Positions 19,139 through 25,719 of a stretch of DNA of 55,591 nucleotides are shown one piece after another; the first letter of the stretch is position 1, and the number at the start of each line of letters is the position of its first letter. This DNA comes from an uncultured Bacteroides sp. (lineage in GTDB: Bacteria; Bacteroidota; Bacteroidia; Bacteroidales; Bacteroidaceae). A program made the translations under genes and the position numbers. The DNA is taken from assembly GCA_900755095.1 (NCBI GenBank), contig CAAEFE010000136.1, positions 1-55,591 on the forward strand, read 5' to 3'. The notes below the pieces were generated by a model. It was not told where the DNA came from and ran no database searches. It worked only from the letters and a program-made list of their open reading frames with translations.

Positions 19139-19339
19139 TTATTTTTCTTTTATTTTCCAATTTATTTTTGTATAAAGTGAAATAAAGAAAAATCCTATCA
19201 GACACATAGATACTATATCTGTTATCATAGATATAGTTGGTGAAATATTTATGAGTAGGCAAATAATTGCTACGATTGCTTTTAATAAGCATCCTATAAA
19301 TGCTATTAAAGCCGCTGTTTTAAAATTTGTTATTTTCAT
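19139..19339 (-). CDS. Small membrane protein, unknown (transposon cargo)
   Basis: A 66-residue hydrophobic protein with two predicted membrane helices, about residues 8-31 ('AALIAFIGCLLKAIVAIICLL') and 36-56 ('SMITDIVSMCLIGFFFISLY'), and a basic tail. It lies 15 nt downstream of the secreted-protein gene on the same strand and ends the three-gene cargo operon. No family is recognised. The short length lowers certainty, but its position and lack of alternatives support a real gene. Confidence 0.55.
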   Translation of the reverse strand: MKITNFKTAALIAFIGCLLKAIVAIICLLINISPTISMITDIVSMCLIGFFFISLYTKINWKIKEK

Positions 19340-19354
19340 TTTTTAGTTATTTGT

Positions 19355-19909
19355 TTATTTCCATTTATCAAGATTTCCTTTCTGTATTTCTTTCTCAAAT
19401 AAACGATAAGCTTTCCTTGTTTTTTCCGCTGCACCTTTTTTGATTTTATAGTCATAATATCCATCAGTAGTATATATTCTAACAGCAGTCATTATGTGGT
19501 TCTTAAAAACAGACAGATCACCTAATAGTAATATACGGAGTCCCCATAAGTCCATTCCTAATGCTCCTACTGTTCCTTCCCCTCTTCCTGATGCATAGTC
19601 TGATACTGTAAATTCATGCGGATTATCTTCTTCATCAAGAAATATCACTTTGGAATTTACACTTACTAATCTCGCATCTGCCGTTAGCCATTTCATCAAT
19701 ATCATATTTAAGCCATTTTCACGACCAAAACACATTGCAATATTTTTCCCCGTTTGAGTACCAATAAATGCTTCTGATGAAATCTTTTCATAAGACGTGT
19801 ACACAACTTTGTCTTTTGTGAATTTATCAGTTTGGCTAACTTTAATACTTTGAGCTTGAATGCCGATGCTAAACATAAACAATAATAGAAGTATAATATT
19901 CTGTTTCAT
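19355..19909 (-). CDS. Secreted protein of unknown function (transposon cargo)
   Basis: The frame is open from 19927, but the signal peptide (MKQNIILLLLFMFSIGIQAQS) starts cleanly at the ATG on 19907-19909, giving 184 residues. This start lies 3 nt after the stop of the lipocalin-like gene, an operon-like spacing. The mature part has mixed beta content ('KVVYTSYEKISSEAFIG', 'KVIFLDEEDNPHEFTVSDY') and a C-terminal helical tail. No catalytic motif or known family is visible. Confidence 0.7.
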   Translation of the reverse strand: MKQNIILLLLFMFSIGIQAQSIKVSQTDKFTKDKVVYTSYEKISSEAFIGTQTGKNIAMCFGRENGLNMILMKWLTADARLVSVNSKVIFLDEEDNPHEFTVSDYASGRGEGTVGALGMDLWGLRILLLGDLSVFKNHIMTAVRIYTTDGYYDYKIKKGAAEKTRKAYRLFEKEIQKGNLDKWK

Positions 19910-19911
19910 AA

Positions 19912-20292
19912 TCATTTCTTGTTGCATTTAAATTTAGTGTATATCGTTTCATTATTTAAAGTGAACTGTAGTTCACAATATTCCCACCATAATTCAGTTA
20001 CATAACATTTAATGTATTCTTGTTCTCCTACGTAAAAAGTTAGATTTCTTTTGGACAGATGCCATGTACCTGATACATTTCCTAGATAACCATTTGTTGA
20101 ATATGAACCGTCAGGTCTGATTGTTAAAGTAATCTGTAAACTCGGATTTTTAGAAACTCCAATCCATTCTTCATTTTGTTTCATTTGTTGTAGTTTCCAT
20201 GTTCCCATCAAAGCATCTTTGTAAAGATTGTCTCTTGCACAACTCGTACATAATAGAATAGTGAAGACAAAAAACGGCAAATACTTTCTCAT
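19912..20292 (-). CDS. Lipocalin-like lipoprotein (transposon cargo)
   Basis: A 126-residue lipoprotein: signal 'FFVFTILLCTSC', acylated Cys about residue 18. The mature domain 'LMGTWKLQQMKQNEEW...ITLTIRPDGSYSTNGYLGNVSGTWHLSKRNLTFY' has the GTW start and alternating strands of the small lipocalin-like family common in Bacteroidetes. It probably binds a small hydrophobic ligand or acts as a stress or immunity-type envelope protein, but this is not demonstrated. It is the first gene of the three-gene minus-strand operon inside the transposon, downstream of a strongly structured region. Confidence 0.7.
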   Translation of the reverse strand: MRKYLPFFVFTILLCTSCARDNLYKDALMGTWKLQQMKQNEEWIGVSKNPSLQITLTIRPDGSYSTNGYLGNVSGTWHLSKRNLTFYVGEQEYIKCYVTELWWEYCELQFTLNNETIYTKFKCNKK

Positions 20293-20370
20293 ACACTTGT
20301 GTTTTATTGGTTAATACTAAATAATAATGTTTCCAGTCTATTAGCAATAACCATACGCCAGTATATGAAA

Positions 20371-20506
20371 AGACGCAGATAATTGCTCCACGTCCCTTGG
20401 CTCACCACAAGCCATTACACACCGAGCAAGAAATCTGCGTCTATGCGGATTCCTCAACGTGTGTAATATATAACTCGTTCATTCTCGAGGTGGTGATTCA
20501 GGGACG
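20371..20506. ncRNA. Highly structured segment with nested helices and potential pseudoknot
   Basis: Three perfect nested inverted pairs are visible: CGTCCCT (20391-20397) with AGGGACG (20500-20506), TCACCAC (20402-20408) with GTGGTGA (20490-20496), and ATTACACAC (20414-20422) with GTGTGTAAT (20459-20467). The hairpin loop contains GAGCAA and ATCTGCGTCT (20424-20442). These complement TTGCTC and AGACGCAGAT just outside the nest (20371-20388) and would form a 16-bp pseudoknot or an alternative fold. No protein with family features is encoded on either strand. It lies between the transposase-operon terminator and the lipocalin gene. A structured RNA, a leader on the minus strand, or a transposition-related DNA structure are all possible. 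Confidence 0.55.
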
Positions 20507-20525
20507 ATTGAGCTATTATATACAT

Positions 20526-20555
20526 AAAAAGCGTACCATCTATTCGATGATACGC
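20526..20555 (-). terminator. Terminator of the transposase operon
   Basis: A 10-bp stem GCGTATCATC / GATGGTACGC (one mismatch) read on the minus strand, followed by TTTTTATG. It lies 37 nt past the stop of the small gene that follows the transposase. Confidence 0.75.
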
Positions 20556-20591
20556 TGCAAATATAAGAATAACTTCATAAATTACAAACTG

Positions 20592-20807
20592 TTAGTCCTT
20601 CTTCTTTTCCTCTTTGTTTTTGTCTTTATCTTTTTCGATAAAAATAATTGGAGGCTTTTCTTTCGTCCCCGCTTTCTTTTCAGGGTACGGATAATTTTTC
20701 AGAACTTCGTTCATACTTTCCAAAACGGAGTCCAAGCCATCAGTTATCATTTCTTGTAATTTCAAGTATGCTGAATCACTAATCTTTTTAGATTTCTTCT
20801 TTCCCAT
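20592..20807 (-). CDS. Small charged protein coupled to the transposase
   Basis: 71 residues, starting MGKKKSKKISDSAYLKLQEM, with a central amphipathic helix ('ITDGLDSVLESMNEVLKNY') and a strongly charged Lys/Glu/Asp tail. It begins only 2 nt after the transposase stop and ends before a terminator, so it is surely in the same transcript. It may be an accessory factor for transposition; the function is unknown. The low-complexity C-terminus is unlikely to be structured. Confidence 0.6.
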   Translation of the reverse strand: MGKKKSKKISDSAYLKLQEMITDGLDSVLESMNEVLKNYPYPEKKAGTKEKPPIIFIEKDKDKNKEEKKKD

Positions 20808-20809
20808 AA

Positions 20810-21718
20810 TTAAGCAATATTACGCAAAAGTAAATTAAATCTTTGAGAATCGGTAAAATTCCGAGTATTAAATCGGAATGTAAATTCATCAACGTACTTT
20901 TGCAAATGTTTTCTGCTTACCCGAATATAAGTTCCTAACATCATCCTATCAAAGTGCGACCATACATTTTCGATACCGTTTGTACTGACAACGATAATCT
21001 CACCTTCATCTGTAACATAAGTCGTGCCATAGAAATGTTTACTATGATCTACATCTCTTTGTTCGTAATCAATATTAATGCCCGGATAGCCTGCTCCGTC
21101 TGTATAAACAACACTCCCTTTTTCAACATGTTCGTTTACAATAGAAAGCAATGTATCTCCATGAATGTTGGGAACTACTTTAGCAACTACCTTCCCGCCT
21201 CTTTCAAGCATTCCGAATACAGGAACTTTATCCTTATAACTACGTCCTTGACATTTCTCCACTTTCTTATCTTTATGCCTGTTTTTGTTTTTTCCTCCTA
21301 TAAACGTTTCATCTATCTCAACTTCACCGGATAACTTAGGATTATTTGCGTTTGATTTTGCAACAAGTTCTCTAATTTTCATAAGCATATACCACGCTGT
21401 TTTTTGAGTGATCTCTAACTTACGAGCTAATTGACATGAGGAAATACCACCTTTATCTGCTTGGAATAAGAATATTGCAAGCAACCATTTTGTCATTGGC
21501 AATTTGGTGTTTGCAAGCGGAGTACCTGTTTTAACATCGAAATAGCGTCCAGTACTCTTACACTTGTATTTCCCATTACCACATTTGTACACCTTAGATG
21601 TTGGATCAAATGGTGATATTACATTACCATCCCATCTCATTTTCTCAAAGTAACTGATAGCTTTTTCCTCACTTGAAAGAGCCTTTGAGAATACTGTGTA
21701 TAAACTTTCGCCTTTCAT
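20810..21718 (-). CDS. IS1595-family transposase, ISXO2-like DDE domain
   Basis: A 302-residue transposase. It has an N-terminal zinc-ribbon-like region (about 28-70), 'FDVKTGTPLANTKLPMTKWLLAIFLF', a helix-turn-helix 'SSCQLARKLEITQKTAWYMLMKIRE', then the ISXO2-like catalytic domain: 'VEIDETFIGG' (first Asp), 'VVYTDGAGYPG' (second Asp) and 'NGIENVWSHFDRMMLGTY' (Glu region), closing with 'YVDEFTFRFNTR'. It is full length for the family. The first zinc-ribbon knuckle (usually CPxC) reads SPFD, so the zinc site looks degenerate. The Lys/Arg usually found after the Glu region ('LKRG') is FDRMM here. It mobilises the surrounding 3.85-kb element. Confidence 0.93.
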   Translation of the reverse strand: MKGESLYTVFSKALSSEEKAISYFEKMRWDGNVISPFDPTSKVYKCGNGKYKCKSTGRYFDVKTGTPLANTKLPMTKWLLAIFLFQADKGGISSCQLARKLEITQKTAWYMLMKIRELVAKSNANNPKLSGEVEIDETFIGGKNKNRHKDKKVEKCQGRSYKDKVPVFGMLERGGKVVAKVVPNIHGDTLLSIVNEHVEKGSVVYTDGAGYPGINIDYEQRDVDHSKHFYGTTYVTDEGEIIVVSTNGIENVWSHFDRMMLGTYIRVSRKHLQKYVDEFTFRFNTRNFTDSQRFNLLLRNIA

Positions 21719-21800
21719 AATGTCACATTTTTAACTACCTAAATATATTAAAAACCAATGATATATGCAAGCAATATGCCACATATTTTCCAAAAATAAG

Positions 21801-21832
21801 TCTGTAAGGATGCTAAAAAACATCCTTACAGA
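21801..21832. repeat. Perfect 12-bp hairpin between transposase and KTSC gene
   Basis: TCTGTAAGGATG / CATCCTTACAGA with an 8-nt A-rich loop. It sits in the divergent intergenic region 82 nt upstream of the transposase start. It could be an operator for transposase repression or an insulating terminator; no T-tract follows on the plus strand. Confidence 0.6.
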
Positions 21833-21869
21833 ACATACAGAACCATTACCGTTTATAAACTATAAACAG

Positions 21870-21877
21870 TAATTTTG
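21870..21877 (+). promoter_or_regulatory. -7 box for the KTSC gene
   Basis: TAATTTTG fits TAnnTTTG and lies 20 nt before the ATG at 21898. No convincing TTTG is present at the -33 position. Confidence 0.4.
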
Positions 21878-21897
21878 CAAGAATACTAACTTAAAAA

Positions 21898-22098
21898 ATG
21901 GAAGATATGATACCTATTGCATCATCTGCGTTTCTCGGAGTAGATTATAATTCCGAAACAAGAACTTTAACAGTTTATTTTAGAAATGGAAGAAATTATG
22001 TTCATCATGGAGTGCCCGAATCAGTGTACAAACAATTTCTTAACTCTCCTTCAAAGGGCAGGTATTACAATCAGTACATAAAAGGGATTTATCAATAG
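21898..22098 (+). CDS. KTSC domain-containing protein (transposon cargo)
   Basis: 66 residues matching the small KTSC domain: 'IASSAFLGVDYNSETRTLTVYFRNGRNYVHHGVPESVYKQF' followed by 'SPSKGRYYNQYIKGIYQ'. The domain is found alone or fused in phage and mobile-element proteins and in lysyl-tRNA-synthetase-like contexts; its role is unproven. Length fits a stand-alone KTSC protein. It is transcribed away from the transposase, and its 3' end overlaps a convergent small gene by 59 nt. Confidence 0.8.
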   Translation: MEDMIPIASSAFLGVDYNSETRTLTVYFRNGRNYVHHGVPESVYKQFLNSPSKGRYYNQYIKGIYQ

Positions 22099-22261
22099 GC
22101 ATTAATTGCCATGCATTTTTTCTAATCCAATCAATATCTACTTCATGCGGATCACGATCAATACAAAAGCATCCGCATGAAGTATCGTAGTATTCTCTCA
22201 ATTGTTCATACGTAAGTTTGCTAGTTGAATTCTTTTTCCCTTCTTCAATTTTCTTTTCCAT
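22040..22261 (-). CDS. Cysteine-rich small protein, hypothetical (transposon right end)
   Basis: 73 residues, beginning MEKKIEEGKKNSTSKLTYEQ, with a Cys-rich middle and tail ('DTSCGCFCIDRD', 'CTDCNTCPLKES') that could bind metal. An A/T-rich leader suits a Bacteroides start. It converges on and overlaps the KTSC gene by 59 nt, so one of the two 3' ends could be over-called. The peptide composition looks protein-like, not like a random shadow. No family is recognised. Confidence 0.45.
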   Translation of the reverse strand: MEKKIEEGKKNSTSKLTYEQLREYYDTSCGCFCIDRDPHEVDIDWIRKNAWQLMPIDKSLLCTDCNTCPLKES

Positions 22262-22318
22262 AATCTTTAATTTTTAAATATTAATAAAAAGCCGTATTTC
22301 TACGAGCTATAACTTTTT

Positions 22319-22360
22319 CTTATAATGATAACGCTAGGTGTCAGCTAGTATATAACTGCC
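22319..22360 (-). repeat. Right terminal inverted repeat
   Basis: Read inward on the minus strand it begins GGCAGTTATATAC, identical to the left end for 13 bases, then CACCTAGC and TTATAA blocks matching the left end with one indel. Confidence 0.9.
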
Positions 22361-22368
22361 TAAATAAA
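22361..22368. repeat. Target-site duplication, right copy
   Basis: TAAATAAA directly follows the right inverted repeat and is identical to 18503-18510. Confidence 0.93.
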
Positions 22369-22379
22369 ACATTGTAATA

Positions 22380-23398
22380 ATGATCAGAAAATATTTGTAT
22401 TTTATACTTTCAGTTTTCGCAATATGAAGATGATATGTATGTTCAGTTGACTTTCATGGAAACGATGGATAAATACGGGATGGATGCTCCGGCCAAAAAA
22501 TATCAGGAGTTATTGGCTAAAGCTAACTATAAGCTATGGCATGCTAATGTGCAGGCTCGTAAAAACTTCCATGATAGTATATTTCCACCGCAATCAGGAC
22601 ATCCCGACTACAATCTTCATGCGGATGATATTGACTTTCAGATTGAGGCTGATTATATAGGTTTTATGTGTCCGGGGATGCCGCAAACGGCCAATAAAAT
22701 GGCTGATAAAATAGGGCATATTATGAACTGATTCAGATTGTAATCCTTCAAATGCAGTTGCCCTTTTAGGAGTTATGAAGGGATTTAGTGGTTTGCCGGT
22801 TGATTATCAGAAGGCAGTGAAACAAATGGGAGATTCATTATTTCTACATACTAGTTATTCTTTTCATTCTGCCGTAAAAAGAACAATGGAATATGCTCAG
22901 GATATAATCATTCAGAATGAAGGAAAAGTGATGGAGAAAGAAGTAATGATTGTGCGGCAGCAACCTGTAGCTTTTCCGATGGAAGATGCTTTTCAAGGAG
23001 TGGCTTTTCATAAAAGATTGAATATGAGTGATCCGGGATGGAATTTGAGCGGTTCGTGGATGATGGATAAGGATAAGTCCGCTATATTTAGCAATAAAGC
23101 GGGGGATGAACTTAGTCTGAATTTTGAAGGGACGGGAGTATCTATTGAAGGGTGGTGGATAAAAGAAGGTGGTAAAGCCGACGTATATATTGACGGAGTA
23201 TTGAAAGGCACCATTGATTGTTTCTTTTATTATGCGAATCAAGAGCATCGGGGGATTAATATTTTCCATATTTTGAATTTGCCGCAAGGCAAGCATTCTG
23301 TAAGATTAGTCGTAAAGGGAGAAAAAAGGGCAGAATCAGCAGACTGTGTGATAGGAGTGACTGGAGCCGTTATTTTTAGGGCAAGCGGGGAACTCTAG
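22380..23398 (+). pseudogene. ADP-ribosylglycohydrolase family protein, decayed (two internal deletions)
   Basis: Three pieces of one gene are visible in different frames. (1) An ATG at 22380 opens a signal peptide 'MIRKYLYFILSVFAI', which then hits TGA (22425). (2) From about 22405 another frame encodes 'YEDDMYVQLTFMETMDKYGMDAP...HADDIDFQIEADYIGFMCPGMPQTANKM', typical of secreted Bacteroides ADP-ribosylglycohydrolases, stopping at 22731. (3) From about 22732 a third frame resumes at the C-terminal metal motif 'DSDCNPSNA' and continues through a jelly-roll-like domain ('LSLNFEGTGVSIEGWWIKEGGKADVYIDG') to 23398. The start lies 2 nt after the ancestral stop of the phosphoesterase gene, so it was the last gene of that operon. 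From family knowledge, roughly 60 residues at the first junction and about 100 at the second are missing. Confidence 0.88.
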
Positions 23399-23418
23399 AG
23401 AATAATATTTATTGAAAT

Positions 23419-23458
23419 CCAGTATGGGATAAGCTATTGTTTCCCATACTGGTTTATT
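23419..23458. terminator. Bidirectional terminator between the uptake locus and the DcaP-like gene
   Basis: A perfect 10-bp stem CCAGTATGGG / CCCATACTGG (23419-23428 with 23443-23452), followed by TTTATT on the plus strand. It serves convergent transcripts. Confidence 0.7.
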
Positions 23459-23521
23459 GGTAGTCTCTCTATATAGAACCGGACAATTCCTTCACACTTA
23501 GTTAGAAGAAATATTCATTGG

Positions 23522-24811
23522 TTAGAAAGAATATTGTACCAGCATATTCAACCGGTTAGCATGACGGGTTGAAGAACTGAAATCAGTACGCCATCCTCTC
23601 AAATACTCAACGCCGACTTGCAGGTTACTGCTTACATTCCAAAAAGCATTGGCTACCAGATATTGTCCTTTGCGATAGGATTCCGGATTTTCACTTGGAT
23701 ATCCGTTTTCAGAATAAAGTCTGGATAAACTATATGTACCGGATATAAAGATGCTCGGACAAAGGTTGTATTGCAGCCCTGCATACCATCCCAGCATTGG
23801 GAGAACCTGCATTTTTCCCTCATTATCAGGATCGGGAACGATATCTACGTTCAGATTACTTAAATCGTTCAGGTAAGATCCGATACCTTTTCCATAATTA
23901 AACTGTCCGAATGCCTGTAATTTCTTCGTAATATTGAAGGTTGTAGAGGCTTGCAGACCGAATCCGGTGGCGGAATAGGCTTTCTCATGAACGTTACTTG
24001 AGTAAGTCATACTACGGAGAATAGCACCTAATTTAACGTGACTGCTACTATTCCAGTTATACTGTACGGAAGTGGCAAAGTCCGGCATTCGTTGGGTGTT
24101 GATAGACAAGTCATTGTTGGTTGTACCGTCTACTGAAGGCATTTCCATCGAAACACCAAATTTCCAGTTTTTCAACTTATCGCACATATAGCTCAATTGC
24201 GTAGTGCGGTAAAAGGCTGATCCGTTAGGACCTGCAAAGTCGATGGTAGGAGGCAGTGCGGAGAGGTCCATGAACGAACCGTAGCTGTATCCGATCGTGA
24301 AACCGAGGAATTGCGCATAAGCATTCTGCAATTCAAAGGTTTTTCCGTCACCCCGGAAGTTTCCGGCTGTGTATACAACGAAGTCTCCCAGATGTTTCGT
24401 ACGTCCTACCAGTTTGAGGAATAGGGTAGAAGTGGTGATGTCCATCTGGAATTGATTTTTGGCAAAATTGCCGCTTCCGCGTTGTGGAATCAATGCCGGA
24501 TAGAAATCGACATCATTTACGATACCGTTAAAGTCATACTCTGCTGTTGCACGAACATATCCTCCGATGCCCAGGGCGAATTTCCCTTTCTGGTCGGTGA
24601 GCAGGAAGCGGGGAGCATTCGGGTCGTGAAAACGCATCTGTGAACGGTCGTTCATGATTCGGATAATTTCATCTCCTGCTTTGTTCTTCGAGACAAACAT
24701 GATCGAGTTGGGTTCTTCATCTTCGATGATTACCTTTTTTTGTGCATGGGCACAGAGGGGGAAAATTCCTATCCCCAGTAGCATAGCTACCATTTTAAAG
24801 CTTGTTTTCAT
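23522..24811 (-). CDS. DcaP-like outer membrane porin
   Basis: A 429-residue outer membrane protein with a signal peptide (ends 'LCAHAQ'). An N-terminal helical or flexible region is followed by 'KGKFALGIGGYVRATAEYDFNG', 'FQMDITTSTLFLKLVGRTKHLGDFVVYTAGNF' and 'LQNAYAQFLGFTIGYSYGSFMDLSALPPTIDFAGPN', the landmarks of the DcaP/trimeric porin family, and a C-terminal aromatic end ('NMLVQYSF'). DcaP porins in Proteobacteria take up dicarboxylates; the substrate here is unknown. It is monocistronic and divergent from an ECF sigma gene 163 nt away. Confidence 0.85.
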   Translation of the reverse strand: MKTSFKMVAMLLGIGIFPLCAHAQKKVIIEDEEPNSIMFVSKNKAGDEIIRIMNDRSQMRFHDPNAPRFLLTDQKGKFALGIGGYVRATAEYDFNGIVNDVDFYPALIPQRGSGNFAKNQFQMDITTSTLFLKLVGRTKHLGDFVVYTAGNFRGDGKTFELQNAYAQFLGFTIGYSYGSFMDLSALPPTIDFAGPNGSAFYRTTQLSYMCDKLKNWKFGVSMEMPSVDGTTNNDLSINTQRMPDFATSVQYNWNSSSHVKLGAILRSMTYSSNVHEKAYSATGFGLQASTTFNITKKLQAFGQFNYGKGIGSYLNDLSNLNVDIVPDPDNEGKMQVLPMLGWYAGLQYNLCPSIFISGTYSLSRLYSENGYPSENPESYRKGQYLVANAFWNVSSNLQVGVEYLRGWRTDFSSSTRHANRLNMLVQYSF

Positions 24812-24974
24812 TATGAGTTAAGTTTTAGGTGAATGCCCAATGAACAACTAAAAAAAGAAATGGTTGAGAGGGGCAAGGGAAAAATTGCCAAACTAATCGG
24901 AAGAATTGCTATTTATAATGATTCTAAAAAGACGGATCTTTGTACCGTACTAATTAGATAATAGAGATACGACG

Positions 24975-25481
24975 ATGGGAAAAGTAGAATTTACTCAAGG
25001 AATATTAGACATACAGCCGGATTTGCACCGTTTTGCGTATAAGTTGACGGCAGACCGTGATTCTGCCAACGATTTGGTTCAGGACTGTGTGTTGCAAGCA
25101 TTGGACAATCATGAGAAGTTTACGTATAGTAAGAATCTGAAAGGATGGATGTATACGCTTATGCGTAACATTTTCGTCAATAACTACCGTCGTACAGTTC
25201 GTGAAATGAATCTGATTGATGACAGTTATTCTATCAATCAGCAACATTTGATCGAAGATGAAGATGCCGACAGATTTGAATTTACCTATGATATGAAACA
25301 GCTGTATCGGGTGATACATTCCATACCGGAAGAAATGAAAGTTCCCTTCCAGATGTTTGTTGCCGGATTTAAGTATAGAGAGATTGCCGAGAAATTAGGA
25401 TTGCCGATGGGAACGGTAAAGAGCCGTTTGTTTTTCATCCGCAAGCGGTTGAAAGAGGAATTGAAAGATTTCTCCTCCTGA
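24975..25481 (+). CDS. RNA polymerase sigma factor, ECF subfamily (no adjacent anti-sigma)
   Basis: A 168-residue ECF sigma with region 2 ('DLHRFAYKLTADRDSANDLVQDCVLQAL', 'NLKGWMYTLMRNIFVNNYRR') and region 4 ('IPEEMKVPFQMFVAGFKYREIAEKLGLPMGTVKSRLFFIRKRLKEEL'). The body resembles the EcfG-like/stress ECFs abundant in Bacteroides that stand alone. No FecR or other anti-sigma gene is next to it. It is divergent from the DcaP-like porin, which could be a target (inference). Confidence 0.92.
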   Translation: MGKVEFTQGILDIQPDLHRFAYKLTADRDSANDLVQDCVLQALDNHEKFTYSKNLKGWMYTLMRNIFVNNYRRTVREMNLIDDSYSINQQHLIEDEDADRFEFTYDMKQLYRVIHSIPEEMKVPFQMFVAGFKYREIAEKLGLPMGTVKSRLFFIRKRLKEELKDFSS

Positions 25482-25632
25482 TGCAGATGCCTGATTGAGT
25501 GATGTGTTTTAAGGTCAAAGTGATGAGCCTACCTGTCAGAATACGACGCTGATGGGAAGGCTTTTCTTATCTTTTATTTTGAGGGAACATAGATTCTGAT
25601 AAGATGAATGTGACAATTCCAGTTTTATTTTC

Positions 25633-25640
25633 TACCTTTG
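25633..25640 (+). promoter_or_regulatory. -7 box upstream of the queuosine transporter
   Basis: TACCTTTG matches TAnnTTTG, 80 nt before the ATG at 25720. This gives a leader of about 70 nt that contains the candidate riboswitch. The rest of the 25482-25719 gap shows no other feature. Confidence 0.55.
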
Positions 25641-25681
25641 CACCCTGAAAGAATAAAAAATGTATGATGCCGTGAATAGCG

Positions 25682-25716
25682 GTCGTGTATTCTAGAACAC
25701 CACGTAAAAAACAGGA
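25682..25716 (+). promoter_or_regulatory. Candidate preQ1-I riboswitch
   Basis: CGTG (25684-25687) can pair with CACG (25701-25704). The enclosed loop contains TTCTAG-A-ACACC, very close to the conserved preQ1-I loop (UUCUAG..ACACC), and an A-rich tail AAAAAACAGGA runs to the start codon. AGGA in the tail can pair with UUCU in the loop, which would hide the ribosome-binding region when ligand is bound. The position directly upstream of a queuosine-precursor transporter and queC supports it. The stem is short (4 bp), so certainty is moderate. Confidence 0.5.
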
Positions 25717-25719
25717 ATT

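Larger units (their letters stand above)
18511..22360. mobile_element. Complete IS1595-family transposon with cargo genes
   Basis: A 3,850-bp element bounded by inverted repeats that share their first 13 bases exactly (GGCAGTTATATAC) and remain similar over about 41-42 bp. It is flanked by identical 8-bp direct repeats TAAATAAA. Inside are an ISXO2-like transposase with a coupled small gene on the minus strand, a three-gene minus-strand cargo operon (lipocalin-like lipoprotein, secreted protein, small membrane protein), a 40-residue gene at the left end, and a KTSC gene plus an overlapping small gene at the right end. It is visibly more AT-rich than the flanking genes. It inserted eight bases before the end of the phosphoesterase coding sequence. 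Perfect duplications suggest a recent insertion. Confidence 0.93.

Noticed and set aside
20397..20759. A 120-residue plus-strand ORF across the structured segment and the small gene 20592-20807
   Set aside because: It runs through the nested helices and a terminator and is antisense to a gene coupled to the transposase. Its composition is not protein-like.
22435..23398. Two separate small genes downstream of the transposon
   Set aside because: Their translations are successive parts of one ADP-ribosylglycohydrolase, with the family motif order kept and a signal peptide just upstream, so they are called as one pseudogene.
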